64,000 nt of DNA, from assembly GCA_945910005.1 (NCBI GenBank), contig OX246743.1, positions 39,735,461 through 39,799,460 of the forward strand, in the 5' to 3' direction. Made by a program: the position numbers and the translations under genes. Positions within the stretch are counted from its first letter, which is position 1, and each line of letters opens with the position of its first letter. The DNA is from Isoperla grammatica. Taxonomy: Eukaryota > Arthropoda > Insecta > Plecoptera > Perlodidae. The notes under the pieces are model-generated. The model had not been told where the DNA came from. It did not search any database and was given only the letters and a program-made list of their open reading frames with translations. Shown piece after piece: positions 23,933-34,506 of the stretch.

Positions 23933-24287
23933 GCAAGCTGATTGATAAAATATGTACAGCAAATTAAACTCACTTATTGTATTATATAAGACCTAGTAAT
24001 TGGACTGTACACTGTTCCTTGTCACATATAAAAACAATTTAAAAACGCTTCAGTGTGTTTTCGCCTGCTGAAGAGCTCTGATCAGGGTTCGAAATATTGC
24101 GTTTTTAAAATGTTTTTATATGTGACAATGAACAGTGTACAGTCCAATTACTAGGTCTTACCTACTACGTTATACCTGTTCTACTATGTTTCCGTTTTAA
24201 TTACACGTATTGTAGCATATTGACTTGGCAAGCTGATTGATATATGTACAGCAAAACTAAACACACTTATGGTATCATTAGACCATA
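23931..24287. repeat. ~60-bp direct repeats around foldback element
   Basis: Segments at 23931-23995 and 24225-24287 share GCAAGCTGATTGAT, ATGTACAGCAAA, TAAAC.CACTTAT and TAGACC in the same order and orientation. Between them lies the foldback 23989-24158 and a shared tail ACCTGTTCTACTATGTTTCC. The arrangement could be a direct repeat belonging to a larger element, such as a pseudo-LTR, or a partial duplication. Confidence 0.7.
23989..24158. mobile_element. Foldback with 60-bp arms, Penelope-like hairpin
   Basis: Arms 23989-24048 and 24099-24158 are inverted over 60 bp with about two mismatches (AGACCTAGTAATTGGACTGT at the outer end). The loop and right-arm base carry TGAAGAGCTCTGATCAGGG followed by TTCGAAATATTGCG. 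This TGAAGA-stem-CGAAA layout recurs at 53332-53370 and 63707-63741. Similar hairpin tails are known near ends of Penelope-like elements; that family link is inference. ACTGTTCCTTGTCA and ACCTGTTCTACTA are shared with 53288-53466. Confidence 0.7.
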
Positions 24288-24685
24288 TTCTTATAAAATA
24301 ACAAGCCTGTTTCCTACTTATGGGGGCAAGTGAGATTAGTGTTCAGAAATCAAGCCCAGTGACGTCATCTGATGTGCGCGTCACGAGGTGCGCAGGAGAC
24401 CGACACCGTAATACGGGGAGTTTATGACCTGCAATAAACCGAGATTGCGGGCGGTGTGTGTTAGTTTAGTGTGGCTTATTGTGTGTTTAAGCTAGACAAA
24501 CAACATCATTATTTTATTGACACCCTAATAGGTGACGCTCAAACTCTCTATGGTGATTAGTTGCGCTCGTAAACAATAACTAAACGTTAATTATTACATG
24601 GACATGACCGTGTTGTACAGCAATGTTCTGTTAGAAGTGGCGTAGCGGATTGTCCACGACCACGATAAATAAATTAATAAATAAA
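24288..24685. other. Non-coding stretch
   Basis: No gene or repeat recognised apart from a TAAA-type low-complexity run near 24663-24690. Confidence 0.4.
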
Positions 24686-25225
24686 TAAATTCACATTTAG
24701 AGTCTACCCACTCAGTAAAGGCCGATTCACAATTGAAATAAGAGTTGAAATAGTGAAATAGCAATAAGGTTTAAGTGAATTGGAACATGCAATAACAATG
24801 CTGTGGTTCACAACTGTCACAGTGGATTGAAATAGTCATAAGAAATTAATCAATTCCATTTCTTATTTCAACTTCCTTATAACGAACCAATCAGAACGCA
24901 GAAGAGCCGGAAGAGAAGGCCTACTATACGGAGATAAAAACAAAAACAGTGGTGCCGGATGTGCTGTTGTTGATGTCGTCAATGAAAGTAAATACATATT
25001 AAAGCACTGGCTTGACTACTGAAATAAGGTACTAGGAGACTGTTGTGAACCAATAGCTTCTTATTTCACTATTTCACGGATTCTTATTGCAACTATTTCA
25101 ATTGTGGATCGGCCTTAACTAAACTGATTTGCAGTGGGGGACTTTAATTTAAAGTGACTAAACCAACCCTGTAGGCTTCGAACACCATCGACGAGTGAGC
25201 GATAACCAATCAAAGATCGATATTT
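24686..25225 (-). repeat. Dispersed repeat family R, copy 1 (interrupted)
   Basis: It matches family R copy 2 (32297-32440): TTCACATTTAGAGTCTA..CCACTCAGTAA on the left, then GGGGGACTT.AATTTAAAG, GACTAAACCAACCCTGTA, CATCGACGAGTGAGCG and AAAGATCGATATTT on the right. The two halves are separated by the MITE at 24719-25115. Minus-strand frames in both copies give similar peptides (GYRSLVD, LQGWFS, FKLKSP), but the differences are not biased to third positions, so coding is not supported. Confidence 0.8.
24719..25115. mobile_element. 397-bp MITE with TAA target site
   Basis: Left AGGCCGATTCACAATTGAAA and right (minus strand) AGGCCGATCCACAATTGAAA are inverted ends. TAA at 24716-24718 and 25116-25118 is the TSD. 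The uninterrupted homologous site at 32329-32331 has a single TAA between the same flanks, which confirms the insertion and its exact boundaries. The pieces GTGAAATAG and AATTGAA recur inside both arms. A 3-bp TAA site suggests PIF/Harbinger. Confidence 0.92.
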
Positions 25226-27923
25226 GAAAAAAAAGATACACCTGGTAGTCTTAGTTTTAGTATTAGTGTTGGTAAAGAACAGTATAAATACATAAAAGAT
25301 TATTGGGATATAATTGTATGAATTAATAAAGAGATAAAATCGTGGATACAACATATACTAGAGCATTGATACTGACACTTGATAGATAAGAGCACTGTGG
25401 GTAATGTACCACTTCCGGTTGTTAGTCGGCAAATAGGTGGCATAAGGCCCTGATTTTATACTTTTAAATTGAAAGGGCTGTGGCACTATTACTACAATTA
25501 GTATTAGTTGAATTACTTATAATAATAATAATTGATTTAAGATTTTCATTACACATTAGTGTATTCTTAAATTTCTTCTGAAGTATCTTGTATCTGGATG
25601 GCGTTCTCTTTCTGAAGAGTACTGAGGGATCAGGGAAGAAATTTCTGTCAAAACGTGTACAGAAATACGTTTCTGCTGACGTGCACTTGCGTGCGCACAT
25701 TTTACAAGAATGTACCTCGTAATAAGTTACATTCAACCAGTCTTTTATACTTTTACATCCGAAATAATTTATACCAGCTCGTAAAACGAACACTCACATT
25801 AAAGTACCTTAGCGAATGAATTCATTGTAAAAATATCAACAAGTGAGGCTGTAAATTTTCCCCGAATAAAAGTTTCACATCTGTGAATCTGTCAGTTGCA
25901 CGTTTATATCACAAAGCGCTTCATTATATACATAAATTGCTGGTTTTCGTAATACCCCCCCCCCCCCCCCAAACGCCAATCACGCCCAAGATCTCTAATA
26001 CCATACAATCAGTAATCCCTTGTATATTTGTGGGGTGTCACCCCACTAATAGGGTTGTAATTATTGCGTCATGCGTGTGAGGGTTGCGAGCGTTTAGTTG
26101 GCGGTAGATACGCGTCACTGCCTTCTAATTCATTCCTTCTGAGCTTTTTATTGAAGATGTGATTTATTGATTTATAGACTCTCGCGCTACTGTCTGTTCT
26201 GTAAACATTCGGCCGGAAGCTTGCGATATGAAAACAGTCTGGTAAATCTCCAAACAACGTTGTAATTTAAAACTGTTTGGTTACGGGCGATTTCAAATAA
26301 ATAGAGCCCTCTTAATTCAGTAGTTCGAAAGGTGTTTTGTAGTCGTAAGTCTTTCAATGTTTTGAATGTCATGTTTATGGGTGCAATATGGTAAAGTACA
26401 GAGGTAATCGTAAATATCTCGTTACTCGTACATTGCTGTGTATAAAACATGCATCATTTTGTATATTTTGAGCCTTCTTGTTTCTTTATCAAACTTTATC
26501 ACAAAATACAAACTAGAACTAATTTGTGTGACTGTGAACAAAACTGTAGACTCTTGTCAACTTGCGTTTCATGCCGTCAAGTTTAAAATGATGGTCCCCG
26601 TTTTCGCCCACCCTCGTTGATAATTTCTATCCTCAGGCATTTACTGCTACTAAATTTAGTATTCGCCTCGTTTAATTATCAAACATATCCTCGACCGAAT
26701 TAACTATCCCTGTGATTATTGACGAATGCACATATCGATGCAATTAATTCAATCAATTGAATTAAACGAGCAATTAGTGTTGGCTAACAAAGCAACAGAA
26801 TGTCCCTATTAATTACTGTACACAATTCTCGCAACAGAATGTTTGAATCAGTAAATCGGGGTGGGTGGAGTTATGGTATTAATTATAATCACCTGATGTT
26901 GAGAAGTATCTAACAGTGAATTTGTACCAATATCTGTTTTTAGTTGATAAATAATTTAAGATTGATTTGACTTTTGAGTAGGAAGCAAAAATAAGCCCAC
27001 AAGACCAACTATAGTTATGCTCTATAGTTATATACGTGTCAATTCCCTTTTATTTCTGTTTATTTCCTCATTTGTATCTTTTCACTTAGTAATACTACTT
27101 TACTTTTTCATACTTTTGTGTATACTTCTGTATATAAAAGTATTACTGAATTGCTACTTGTTATGTTATTTTTCTATAGTAGATTGTTTTGTTGTTGCTT
27201 TTATCTAAATTGTTGTTTTTTGCACGGTGTCGTTATGTCTTTACTATTGTTTCATTATAAATTGTTATAAACTGATTAGGATAGACATAACTGAAATACA
27301 TTTAGCAATAAGTTCAGTTTAAACAGTACGCTAATCAATTAAATTTAAAAACAATTATAAAATACAATTATGTAGATTTAGGAACATTTTCGAGAAGAAT
27401 CAACATCCAATCTGGTATTGTCCCGCGTCGGATTGGAACGCAGTGTAAATACGGCACCCATACAGTTCGTGGTGATAACAAGTGGTGATAACAAACTTGG
27501 CACAATCCTGTCCCCACAGCGTCATTTCATTCAAAGTAACTCGAAATCCCATCAACACCCTCGAGTTGTTTATTTAGTTCGGCTGTCCGTGTTTATTGTG
27601 TTCTCAGAACGCGTCATTACACAGGGACCGTATTTCGTCGGGTCTACGCTGCCCCTGCGTTGCATTGTGGGTAGGCAACCCGATTGGCACGCTGCCATAC
27701 TCCATTCTCAGAGCTCTTTGATACATACACGGATTGCAAAGAAGTTATATTCACTCGCGAAATAAATACAATCGGTTGGAGGTGAATGGATGATTCAATT
27801 TTGAGTATTTAAGCTTTCGTTGTTAGATTTAGTTTACAAATGTTCTTAAGAAATTTGTTTTTAAAAATATCTGCGAAAATTATAAAGTATGCGTTCAATC
27901 TGATATCTCAAAAATGAAAATGT
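25226..27923. other. Non-coding stretch with ATTA-rich patch
   Basis: C16 tract at 25955-25970. Frames at 25464-25793 and 26187-26450 (minus) and 27418-27765 (plus) show no recognisable content. The region 26655-26815 is dense in ATTA/TAAT cores, including a near-palindrome TTAATTCAATCAATTGAATT at about 26744, a candidate homeodomain-bound element. A piece resembling the 31.46 and 38.92 kb repeats (GATTAGGATAGACAT) lies at about 27270-27290. Confidence 0.45.
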
Positions 27924-28463
27924 TTCGATTCCGTATCTAGAGGTTCTCGGTTCGACGCGGAGTTCGACCGTAACGCGAGGTTTGACAACTTTATTGAGAA
28001 AAGCTCCTTGGTTAGAGAAATTGTTTTAGTACGTACTTTGATTGCAATATTCAAAGAGTTGTTCCTTAACAATTCCCCATTTTGAGATTTTAGGTCTAGT
28101 ACGTGTGTATTTTACTTCGATTGTAATTTTGGTACGCGCTCTATGTTATTTGTTCTCAATGTTAAATTATAAGACCTCTTAAACACTGCACACGAGGCTG
28201 TAACAGAGCGGCCAATTTTTGATCTTTTGGAAAAATATGGTGTAGTACTTGATGGAATTATAAATAATAATATTCTCATATCTGCGAATGATTTATTAAT
28301 AAGCACTTAATTGAAATATACATTTTGTAATATTTTTCTTATCCTAGCCACAACTTCCTAATCAACACAATATCTTGCATATGCATATGCATGTAGTAAT
28401 TGATTGAAGCTAGCTAGTTTTTACCTCAAATAAAAATTATTTGCCTTCTATGCAGTTCTGGAC

Positions 28464-28853
28464 AGGAAGGAAATTGTGGTTAATAGAGCGAGTTGAGGTT
28501 TGATAACACATGCATTACAATATTTATCTCAAGGAAATTGATCTTACATTTTTACTACGCTTCAATTTATAAGATCGAAGGGAAACACAAGAAGGAATTG
28601 ATTTTGTATCTTTGAAAACATTCTTTCATTTTCTAGTTAGCAGTCTAGCAGAGGAAGGAAATTGTGGTTAATAGAGTGAGTTGAGATTTGATAACACCTC
28701 CATTACAATATTTATCGCAAGGAAATAAGTGTTTTACATTTTACTACGCTTCAAATTATTAAGTCACAGGGAAACACAAGAAATAATTGATTTTATATCT
28801 CTGCAAAAATCCTTGCATGTTCTTGTTTAAATACCCGAGGAAGGAAACGTTAG
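28464..28853 (+). repeat. Internal tandem repeat, 188/186-bp units
   Basis: Units start at 28464 and 28652, each AGGAAGGAAATTGTGGTTAA, with a truncated third start at 28838 (AGGAAGGAAACG). The two full units share GAGTTGAG.TTTGATAACAC, CATTACAATATTTATC, TACTACGCTTCAA and GGGAAACACAAGAA. They lie inside the inverted-repeat element 27924-29338. Confidence 0.9.
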
Positions 28854-28892
28854 TAGTCAAATTGGTCAACCACTGTTTCCTTCTTTATTTAG

Positions 28893-29170
28893 TTCAACGC
28901 CTGCAACAGAAAATGAATCTATTTACTGACGATCGGCCGTTGTGGGCGTTGTCTAGAATTTATTATTGGACAATAAATAAGAAAAAAGTGACGGAATACT
29001 GGTTTAGGGGCAATCTTGAGTGGAATGAGGTGAAGGCGTGCATCAGGGGGTATGCGGATGACCTCGCGAGGATGCGAACCCTATTACCCAGTGGTATGGT
29101 CAGGAGGTGCAAACTCACTACTTCGAGGAAGAGTCTGAAGACCCAATCATGGAACATGATGATGCGGTAG
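28893..29170 (+). CDS. Short ORF inside transposon, unknown product
   Basis: A good acceptor (TTTCCTTCTTTATTTAG) precedes an open frame running QRLQQK-MNLFTDDRPLWALS and on to a stop at 29168-29170, about 91 residues from the acceptor. A Met is available at 28912. The peptide is rich in W, R, K and Y (WFRGNLEWNEVKACIRGYAD). An overlapping frame (29062-29328) is acidic in its middle (EEESEDPIMEHDD), so the original coding sequence may have switched frame by a mutation or an intron. Located entirely between the inverted ends of 27924-29338, it may be a remnant of a transposon protein. I do not recognise the family. Confidence 0.35.
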
Positions 29171-29338
29171 GGGTTCCATGGCCTGAGCACCCTGTGATTC
29201 TAACTCACTGCAAAGTAGACTACGTACTTACAATTACAAACAATTTCTATAACCAAGGAGCTATTCTCAATAAAGCTATACAAATGCGAAGAGTCGAACC
29301 TCGCGTCGAACCGAGGACCTCTACATAGGGAATCGAAC

Positions 29339-31064
29339 CAAGGACCTATTTACTTACTCGTACTAAACGTCAGGAGTAAACTACGTACGATGATAAGACG
29401 ACGATGTGGTCAACGGAACTCGGCCGGATGTGGTCAGACACAGCTCTACCATTGATGTATAACCTATTATTTATTCTCAATTAACTAATTATTTTTTTTA
29501 AAGTAAACTATTGAAAATATTTAAACCAAAAGTTATGGACCAGATGCGCAAATAAATACTCTTTCATGATATCACATCAACTTTCTACCAAATTTCTTTG
29601 ATTCGACGTAATCCCAAAACGTGCTCAACGGGGCTAATAACTGCTTATATAAATATATAAATATATATTATACTGCATAAATCAATGGTTGGGCAAAAAT
29701 TACTTTATCAAACATAACGATTACTTTACAAAATAGCTTAGATTCTGGTCTCGGTGTCCAATTTATAAATCAGTATCCAAAATAAGTGGAACAAAAAACA
29801 TCAGACCTGTTGGCAAAAGCGCAGCAAAAGTGTATTCTGCCCAACCCTTCATTTACACATATTGGCGGCTATACATTACAGTTTGAAACCATTAATTAAT
29901 GATGATTCCAAGATGGCGTCGGATAGAATGAACCAAAATGCTCTGATCTTCCCATGTAAAGGAAGGAACCCTCGGTTTAAGCACATGTTAATGGATGAGG
30001 TAGTGAGAAGGGAAGCAGTATTTGCACTTTGCATGTTAATCCCGTACCTGACCTAGCACTGTTCAAACATTGGGTTTGCAATCTCTCTCTTCCCCCCTCC
30101 CCCCTCCCCCCCTTGATGAGGGGAAGTGTGTGGTGTCGGACGGGGGGGGGGGGGATCGAGTGAGCAGATGGTGAAGGAAACGGACAAAGAACAGTCGTGT
30201 TTTTGTAACACATTTTAAACATATTTTTTCCGTGCAATATTTATTTAAGTTTGTCGTACACAGTGTATCAATGGACTAGGCTGTCTGTGTAAACACGGCC
30301 TCAATTATTTAGGAGGTGACATTGGAACGCCTGGATGTGTATTTTCTGATTCTACGAAAGACGTGCATCGCCTATATATATATATAGTAGCGCTTCCTTC
30401 CATATCGATAAAGCTGTCAGCGATATAGTAGCAGACAGCTTGTATACATGTGGGCGATAATACATACACTGTCTTGTTCACAGTCATAGGAGCGCTTCCA
30501 CGCACACGCACACGCACACGCACACGCACACGCACACGCACACGCACACGCACACGCACACGCACACGCACACGCACACGCACACGCACACGCACCATGT
30601 TACAGTAATGATGATACTTAGGCTTACGTCTCATATTTGGCAACGATGCTGGCACAGTTGTGTGGAAGAGCGATACATGTATCGAACAACGCCATTTTGT
30701 CCATCCATGTATGTGTACAAATAAAGACAATCTATCTATCTATCTATGCTAATCGAAACGATGAGTGGGTGATATGTGATCATGGATTTACAACTACCTG
30801 GATGTGCAACATGGTGGGAATACGCGTCTGCGATTCTCATTTCCGGTTTTTGACATTCTCGGACATTTTAGCCCGTATGGCTCAATTACACATCAACAGT
30901 CACAACAACAATGTGAGCAGTCTCAAAATCCGAAACTTAAGGGCTAAAATGGCTGCCCACCGCCTTCTTCCATGGCTATTTAATTGGTACATTGATTTGT
31001 TAGCTGATTCAAAACGAAGTTACTATTATAAGTCCATGGTGTGATGATGGAGAACGCCACATGA
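29339..31064. other. Non-coding stretch with microsatellites
   Basis: C-rich patch near 30093-30114, G13 at about 30142-30154, the CACGCA array at 30499-30596 and a TCTA tract at about 30730-30748. The 135-residue plus frame at 30637-31044 shows no family I recognise and no convincing splice context. Confidence 0.45.
30499..30596. repeat. (CACGCA)n microsatellite, ~98 bp
   Basis: About 16 uninterrupted hexamers. Its minus-strand translation is alternating Val-Arg, which explains the 141-residue minus frame spanning it. Alternating purine-pyrimidine sequence of this type can adopt Z-DNA (established property). The function is unknown. Confidence 0.97.
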
Positions 31065-31165
31065 CATAACATGCCCAGGCCAGGAGTCGAACCTGCCATG
31101 CGATTCTGTAAGGATAACAGAGATATCATCGCTATCCCGCGGTTCACCAATCACTGCCTTGCAAA
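31065..31165 (-). repeat. tRNA-derived SINE-like head
   Basis: On the minus strand an exact B box GGTTCGACTCC lies at 31083-31093, with an A-box-like AGTGATTGGTGAACC upstream at about 31141-31156. The T-arm pairs as CAGG-TTCGACT-CCTG. Spacing is slightly long for a tRNA. Just beyond, at 31170-31205, the word TGATATCTCGATA is repeated. Interpreted as a SINE head or tRNA relic. Confidence 0.45.
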
Positions 31166-32296
31166 CCACTGATATCTCGATATCTATTGATATCTCGATA
31201 ACAAGAGTCTTACAGGAACTCAGGGCTGGAACGTAGGAACCGCGGTGTACTAGAAGAGAACATAAGCGATCACGGCCTTACCGAGGCTATGTTAATTGGT
31301 ATGAGGTAGGTATGTGTGAGTCAATTCTAGAAATAATCAATATGTCATCAATTATTGTTAATATTAATATTCTGAACGAATGGGGCGTTGCAAGTCTGAT
31401 AGTGATAGTTTGTTCATTTGCAATTAAAATGACAACCTGATTATTGTCTTCCTTTCTAAATCGTTGTATGACTGAATAGGATTGGCATTAAATAAATAGA
31501 CACAATACATTTAAAAAAATACCCACATGACAAATAAATAAAAAATGAAATAAAATAAAATATAATGATAGAAAGTGAAGTCAACTGAAGTGAAATATAA
31601 CAAAATAAGACAGTAATTTTAAGAATTATGTAACATTCTGTCTGTAATGCTCACAGAAGTTGTCATTTCTTCGATGTGGTCTAACATTAATGAGACATTA
31701 AATGAAAAGATACGGTAATTGGCCCTCCAAGTGTATGTGTGCGCCCATGTGTGCGCCCCATCAGTCACCAAGCCCAGAGTATTTTCACTCTCCTTTCACA
31801 GTGATTAACGACGCCCGCTATTGCGTCGCGACGCCTTTAACCACGTCGCTTTGTTTAGAGACTTCTCGCAAGTTTGTTACCAACAGAACAGCGCTTTGTA
31901 AGAAGTGACGAGCAAACTCCCGCCGTTCCTTGTTTTGCGCCGCGGTCGCTGTCAAGAAACCTGATTACACTTTCTCAAACTTTGTTGTTGCCGTTGTTGT
32001 TGTTGTTGCCGAATGAGTAAAGTGTTCATTCACAGACGCAGATTGAGAGGTTTTGTTCTGATTCTTGAATCATGGTGTGAGGTACTATTTGTATATTTTG
32101 GTTGGATTGAGATGGTAAAGTGAGATGAATAAATAGAGGTGTCAAAGGACATTTGCGAGAACTGTGAGAACTCCACTTTATACAGGTTGAATGTATAATG
32201 GATGTAGTAACGCGAACCTGACATCCCCCCCTCCCCCCCACTCCATTACCCCATTACAAGGAATGGTGTATACATATAAAACACTATTAAAATAAA
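31166..32296. other. Non-coding stretch
   Basis: A-rich low complexity at about 31500-31615. At 31445-31505 the minus strand matches 38905-38975 (TTTATTTAATG.C.ATCCTAT, TTCAGT.ATA). A TTG-type repeat lies near 31982-32005. No exon was supported. Confidence 0.45.
31445..31505 (-). repeat. Short dispersed repeat, copy 1
   Basis: On the minus strand it reads ATTTATTTAATGCCAATCCT, ATTCAGTCATACAACGATTT, AGAAAGGA, aligning without large gaps to 38905-38975 on the plus strand. It is possibly a tail of a SINE or LINE fragment. Confidence 0.55.
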
Positions 32297-32440
32297 TACA
32301 TTCACATTTAGAGTCTATACCCACTCAGTAACAAGACTGATTTTCAATGGGGGACTTCAATTTAAAGCGACTAAACCAACCCTGTAAGCTCCGAACACTA
32401 TCGACGAGTGAGCGATAACCAACCAAAGATCGATATTTCA
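32297..32440 (-). repeat. Dispersed repeat family R, copy 2 (empty site)
   Basis: This uninterrupted copy carries TTCACATTTAGAGTCTATAC, CCACTCAGTAA, CAATGGGGGACTT, GACTAAACCAACCCTGTAAG, ATCGACGAGTGAGCGATAAC and AAAGATCGATATTT. The TAA at 32329-32331 is the pre-insertion site for the MITE found in copy 1 at 24719-25115. Confidence 0.88.
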
Positions 32441-32499
32441 AATACGAAACATATGAATCAGTGATTGGACAGTGCGAACACCCGCAGACAAATGCCAGA

Positions 32500-32664
32500 A
32501 TCAACAAAAGGTCGATTTTTACAGAACAACTTTTGAATTTATCGAGTGCTTCGTTTCTAGGACGGCTCCAATTTCACTGTTTACTTTTAAGTCAAGAAGT
32601 GATGGAATTGAATCCAGATTAGAAGTTAAAAAACTTTTGCCTGAAATGGGATTTGAACCCGGGT
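32500..32664 (-). repeat. SINE-like sequence with B box
   Basis: The minus strand carries CCGGGTTCAAATCCC at about 32648-32661, an exact B box (GGTTCAAATCC). Downstream on the same strand it runs into non-tRNA sequence ending near GCACTCGATAAATTC. A clear A box was not found. The plus-strand frame 32472-32807 (MGFEPG-type wording) is the usual artefact of reading a tRNA-like T-arm as protein. Confidence 0.4.
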
Positions 32665-33604
32665 ATCAACATATAGACATCCAAAAGGAAAATACATTTT
32701 TGTTAATATTACTCCAAACTAAAGTGACTGAAGCAAATAATACACATTACTGGAAGGAAATAAATAACAGTATTTCATTTCGTGTCTTCTGCGTCGAAAT
32801 AGAATGATAACGTTTGATAACCATTAGTGGAATAAGGAGAATTCGGTCTCGCTCTCTCTCGCACGAACATAAATTTAAAAATCACAGTTGCTGATTTCCT
32901 GCGAGTCCATAAAAGCGAAGTGATAAAGGGTTGTAAAACGCGTCGTATATCACGAGCTGATAGATTTATTTGGTAACGTTGTAAATCATCTTTGCTACCT
33001 ACGTGTTTTCATCCAGAAGGTGTAACTGCTCTTTATAACACTGTGGATTGCACGCACTTATACCACGTCACGCATATCACAACCGTGTGTAGCCTCCTAT
33101 ACATATTAATTAAAAGCGAGTCGAAATATATTTTATGTATATAGTGTCAACTGGGCAGTTTCTACATAACCTTTAATATAAGGGTTAAGCGAGGGGATCT
33201 AAGATAACGGTTTTATTATTGATCTTTTGAGATCGCTTCAATATATTGAAAAAGTAGTTCTTTCCCAGAATTTGGGTTTATATAGGCTGAACAATGAATT
33301 TAAAAACTGTAAAATATTATCATTGATACTATTGTAATTTAAAGTATTTAATTAATTAATTAATTAATTAATTAATTACAGAAATAAAAATAATAACAAA
33401 ATATTTGAAAGTTTTCATCCATTGTTTAGCAAATACAAAGCAAAATTCCGCAAAGCAATTAACGTTTTCATTATCTTGAAGCGTTCTAGAGGTATCAATA
33501 AAATAATATTGCGAGGTGAGGTGCCCTTTGGCCTTAACGTCGAAGTTAACTTCTTACTCAAGGTATATCTACAAAACATAAAATCCTGCACAGGCTCATA
33601 ACAC
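32665..33604. other. Non-coding stretch with TTAA-type repeat
   Basis: A (TAAT)n tract lies at about 33348-33378. No exon or other repeat recognised. Confidence 0.45.
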
Positions 33605-33607
33605 TAA

Positions 33608-33754
33608 GGTCCAGTCTTACAATGTCCCAATAACTACTTATTCGTCGAATAGCTTGTTTTCTCCAAGGCAACGACCAATCAAAACTCTTAAAATCCTACA
33701 AATAGCTTAATTGCTACAAATAACTTTCTTATTAGGAGATTGTAAGACCGGCCC
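33608..33754 (-). mobile_element. Harbinger-type MITE, copy 2 (TSD TAA)
   Basis: This 147-bp element is flanked by TAA at 33605-33607 and 33755-33757. Plus-strand ends are GGTCCAGTCTTACAATGTCC and GGAGATTGTAAGACCGGCCC. Read on the minus strand it aligns to copy 1 (5021-5148), sharing TTTGTAGCAATTAAGCTATT, GTTTTGATTGG and CAAGCTATTCGACGAAT. Confidence 0.9.
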
Positions 33755-33977
33755 TAAACAAAGTTTTAAGTCAATCACTAAAACAGTTGAGGAACAATTG
33801 GTATGAATGTAGAATCCTTTTCTGTTATGCGGTAAACTCCTCAACCGTTTAAAATCTTTTGTTCTTGAAAGAAATACATAAAAAATGCATATCTTTTACC
33901 ACCCTTTTTCTCATTCATCATGATCTTGCTCACTTTTCCCCTTTTGCATCTCTGTCTTACTTCTCATTCTCATTCAG

Positions 33978-34053
33978 CGACCAAACGCCCACATGCTCGC
34001 AATATGTACTTGAAGCCTTCTCGCCAAGAAAGAAAGAACCAATATTTCGATAT
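33978..34053 (+). CDS. Candidate internal exon, 76 bp, unknown gene
   Basis: A long pyrimidine tract and CAG (CTTCTCATTCTCATTCAG, ending 33977) form a strong acceptor. A donor GTAAGC starts at 34054. One base of a split codon plus 25 codons are open between them: DQTPTCSQYVLEAFSPRKKE then PIFRY. Without splicing the frame stops at 34075-34077. No domain, membrane segment or family was recognised. It is on the opposite strand to the two minus-strand exon candidates, so it would belong to a different gene. A second donor-like GTAAGT lies at about 34109, but the open frame ends before it. Confidence 0.42.
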
Positions 34054-34506
34054 GTAAGCGAACACATTGAACTATAAACTAGAAGCAACTCAGCAAGAAG
34101 ATACAATCTGTAAGTACACTCCTAACCACACAAGTAGCCATCAAAGCAGCTCGCTCAACTCTCAAAATAACAATTTCAGTAACTGTTGCTCTAGATCTTT
34201 GCGTTTGATTGTCAACGTTTAGCAGACGAATAAAAGCGTCGATAAAATCCGGTTATATATGAATGAGCGTCGTTTACTCGACGTCGCAACGCCGAGATAT
34301 ATCCCCACCGGACTAGAATCTGCTCTGCGGATCTAGACGAGAAGGAACAAGATGTTATGTTCGTGGAGAGAACCAATGACGTTCCCGAAAATCACTCCCA
34401 ATACGGAAGTTTGGATGGTATCGTAGTTTTATATCAGTTTGCAATACGAACGCCGAAGCACAGCTGTAGATTCTTGTTTGGAATATCGTGGGAGATGAAA
34501 GCACTA
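34054..34506. other. Non-coding stretch
   Basis: No gene or repeat recognised. Confidence 0.4.

Larger units (their letters stand above)
27924..29338. mobile_element. 1.4-kb transposon with ~120-bp inverted ends
   Basis: The left end (27924-28040) and inverted right end (29211-29338) share, in order, TTCGATTCC.TAT.TAGAGG, CTCGGTTCGACGCG, CTTTATTGAGAA.AGCTCC, TTGGTTA.AGAAATTGTTT and GTACGTA.TCTACTTTG-like blocks. The ends contain B-box-like GGTTCGA words. Inside are a tandem duplication (28464-28837) and a short ORF (28893-29170). The superfamily is unknown and no clear TSD was seen. Confidence 0.78.

Noticed and set aside
24063..24100. Hammerhead ribozyme
   Set aside because: CTGAAGA and GAAA are present, but the only good helix pairs bases that should be free in the core, so the canonical fold is not supported.
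30305..30730. 141-residue Val-Arg-rich minus frame
   Set aside because: It is a reading of the CACGCA microsatellite; the flanks have no coding character.
24686..32440. Conserved coding peptide in family R
   Set aside because: Two copies encode similar peptides, but the nucleotide changes are mostly non-synonymous, as expected of a non-coding repeat.
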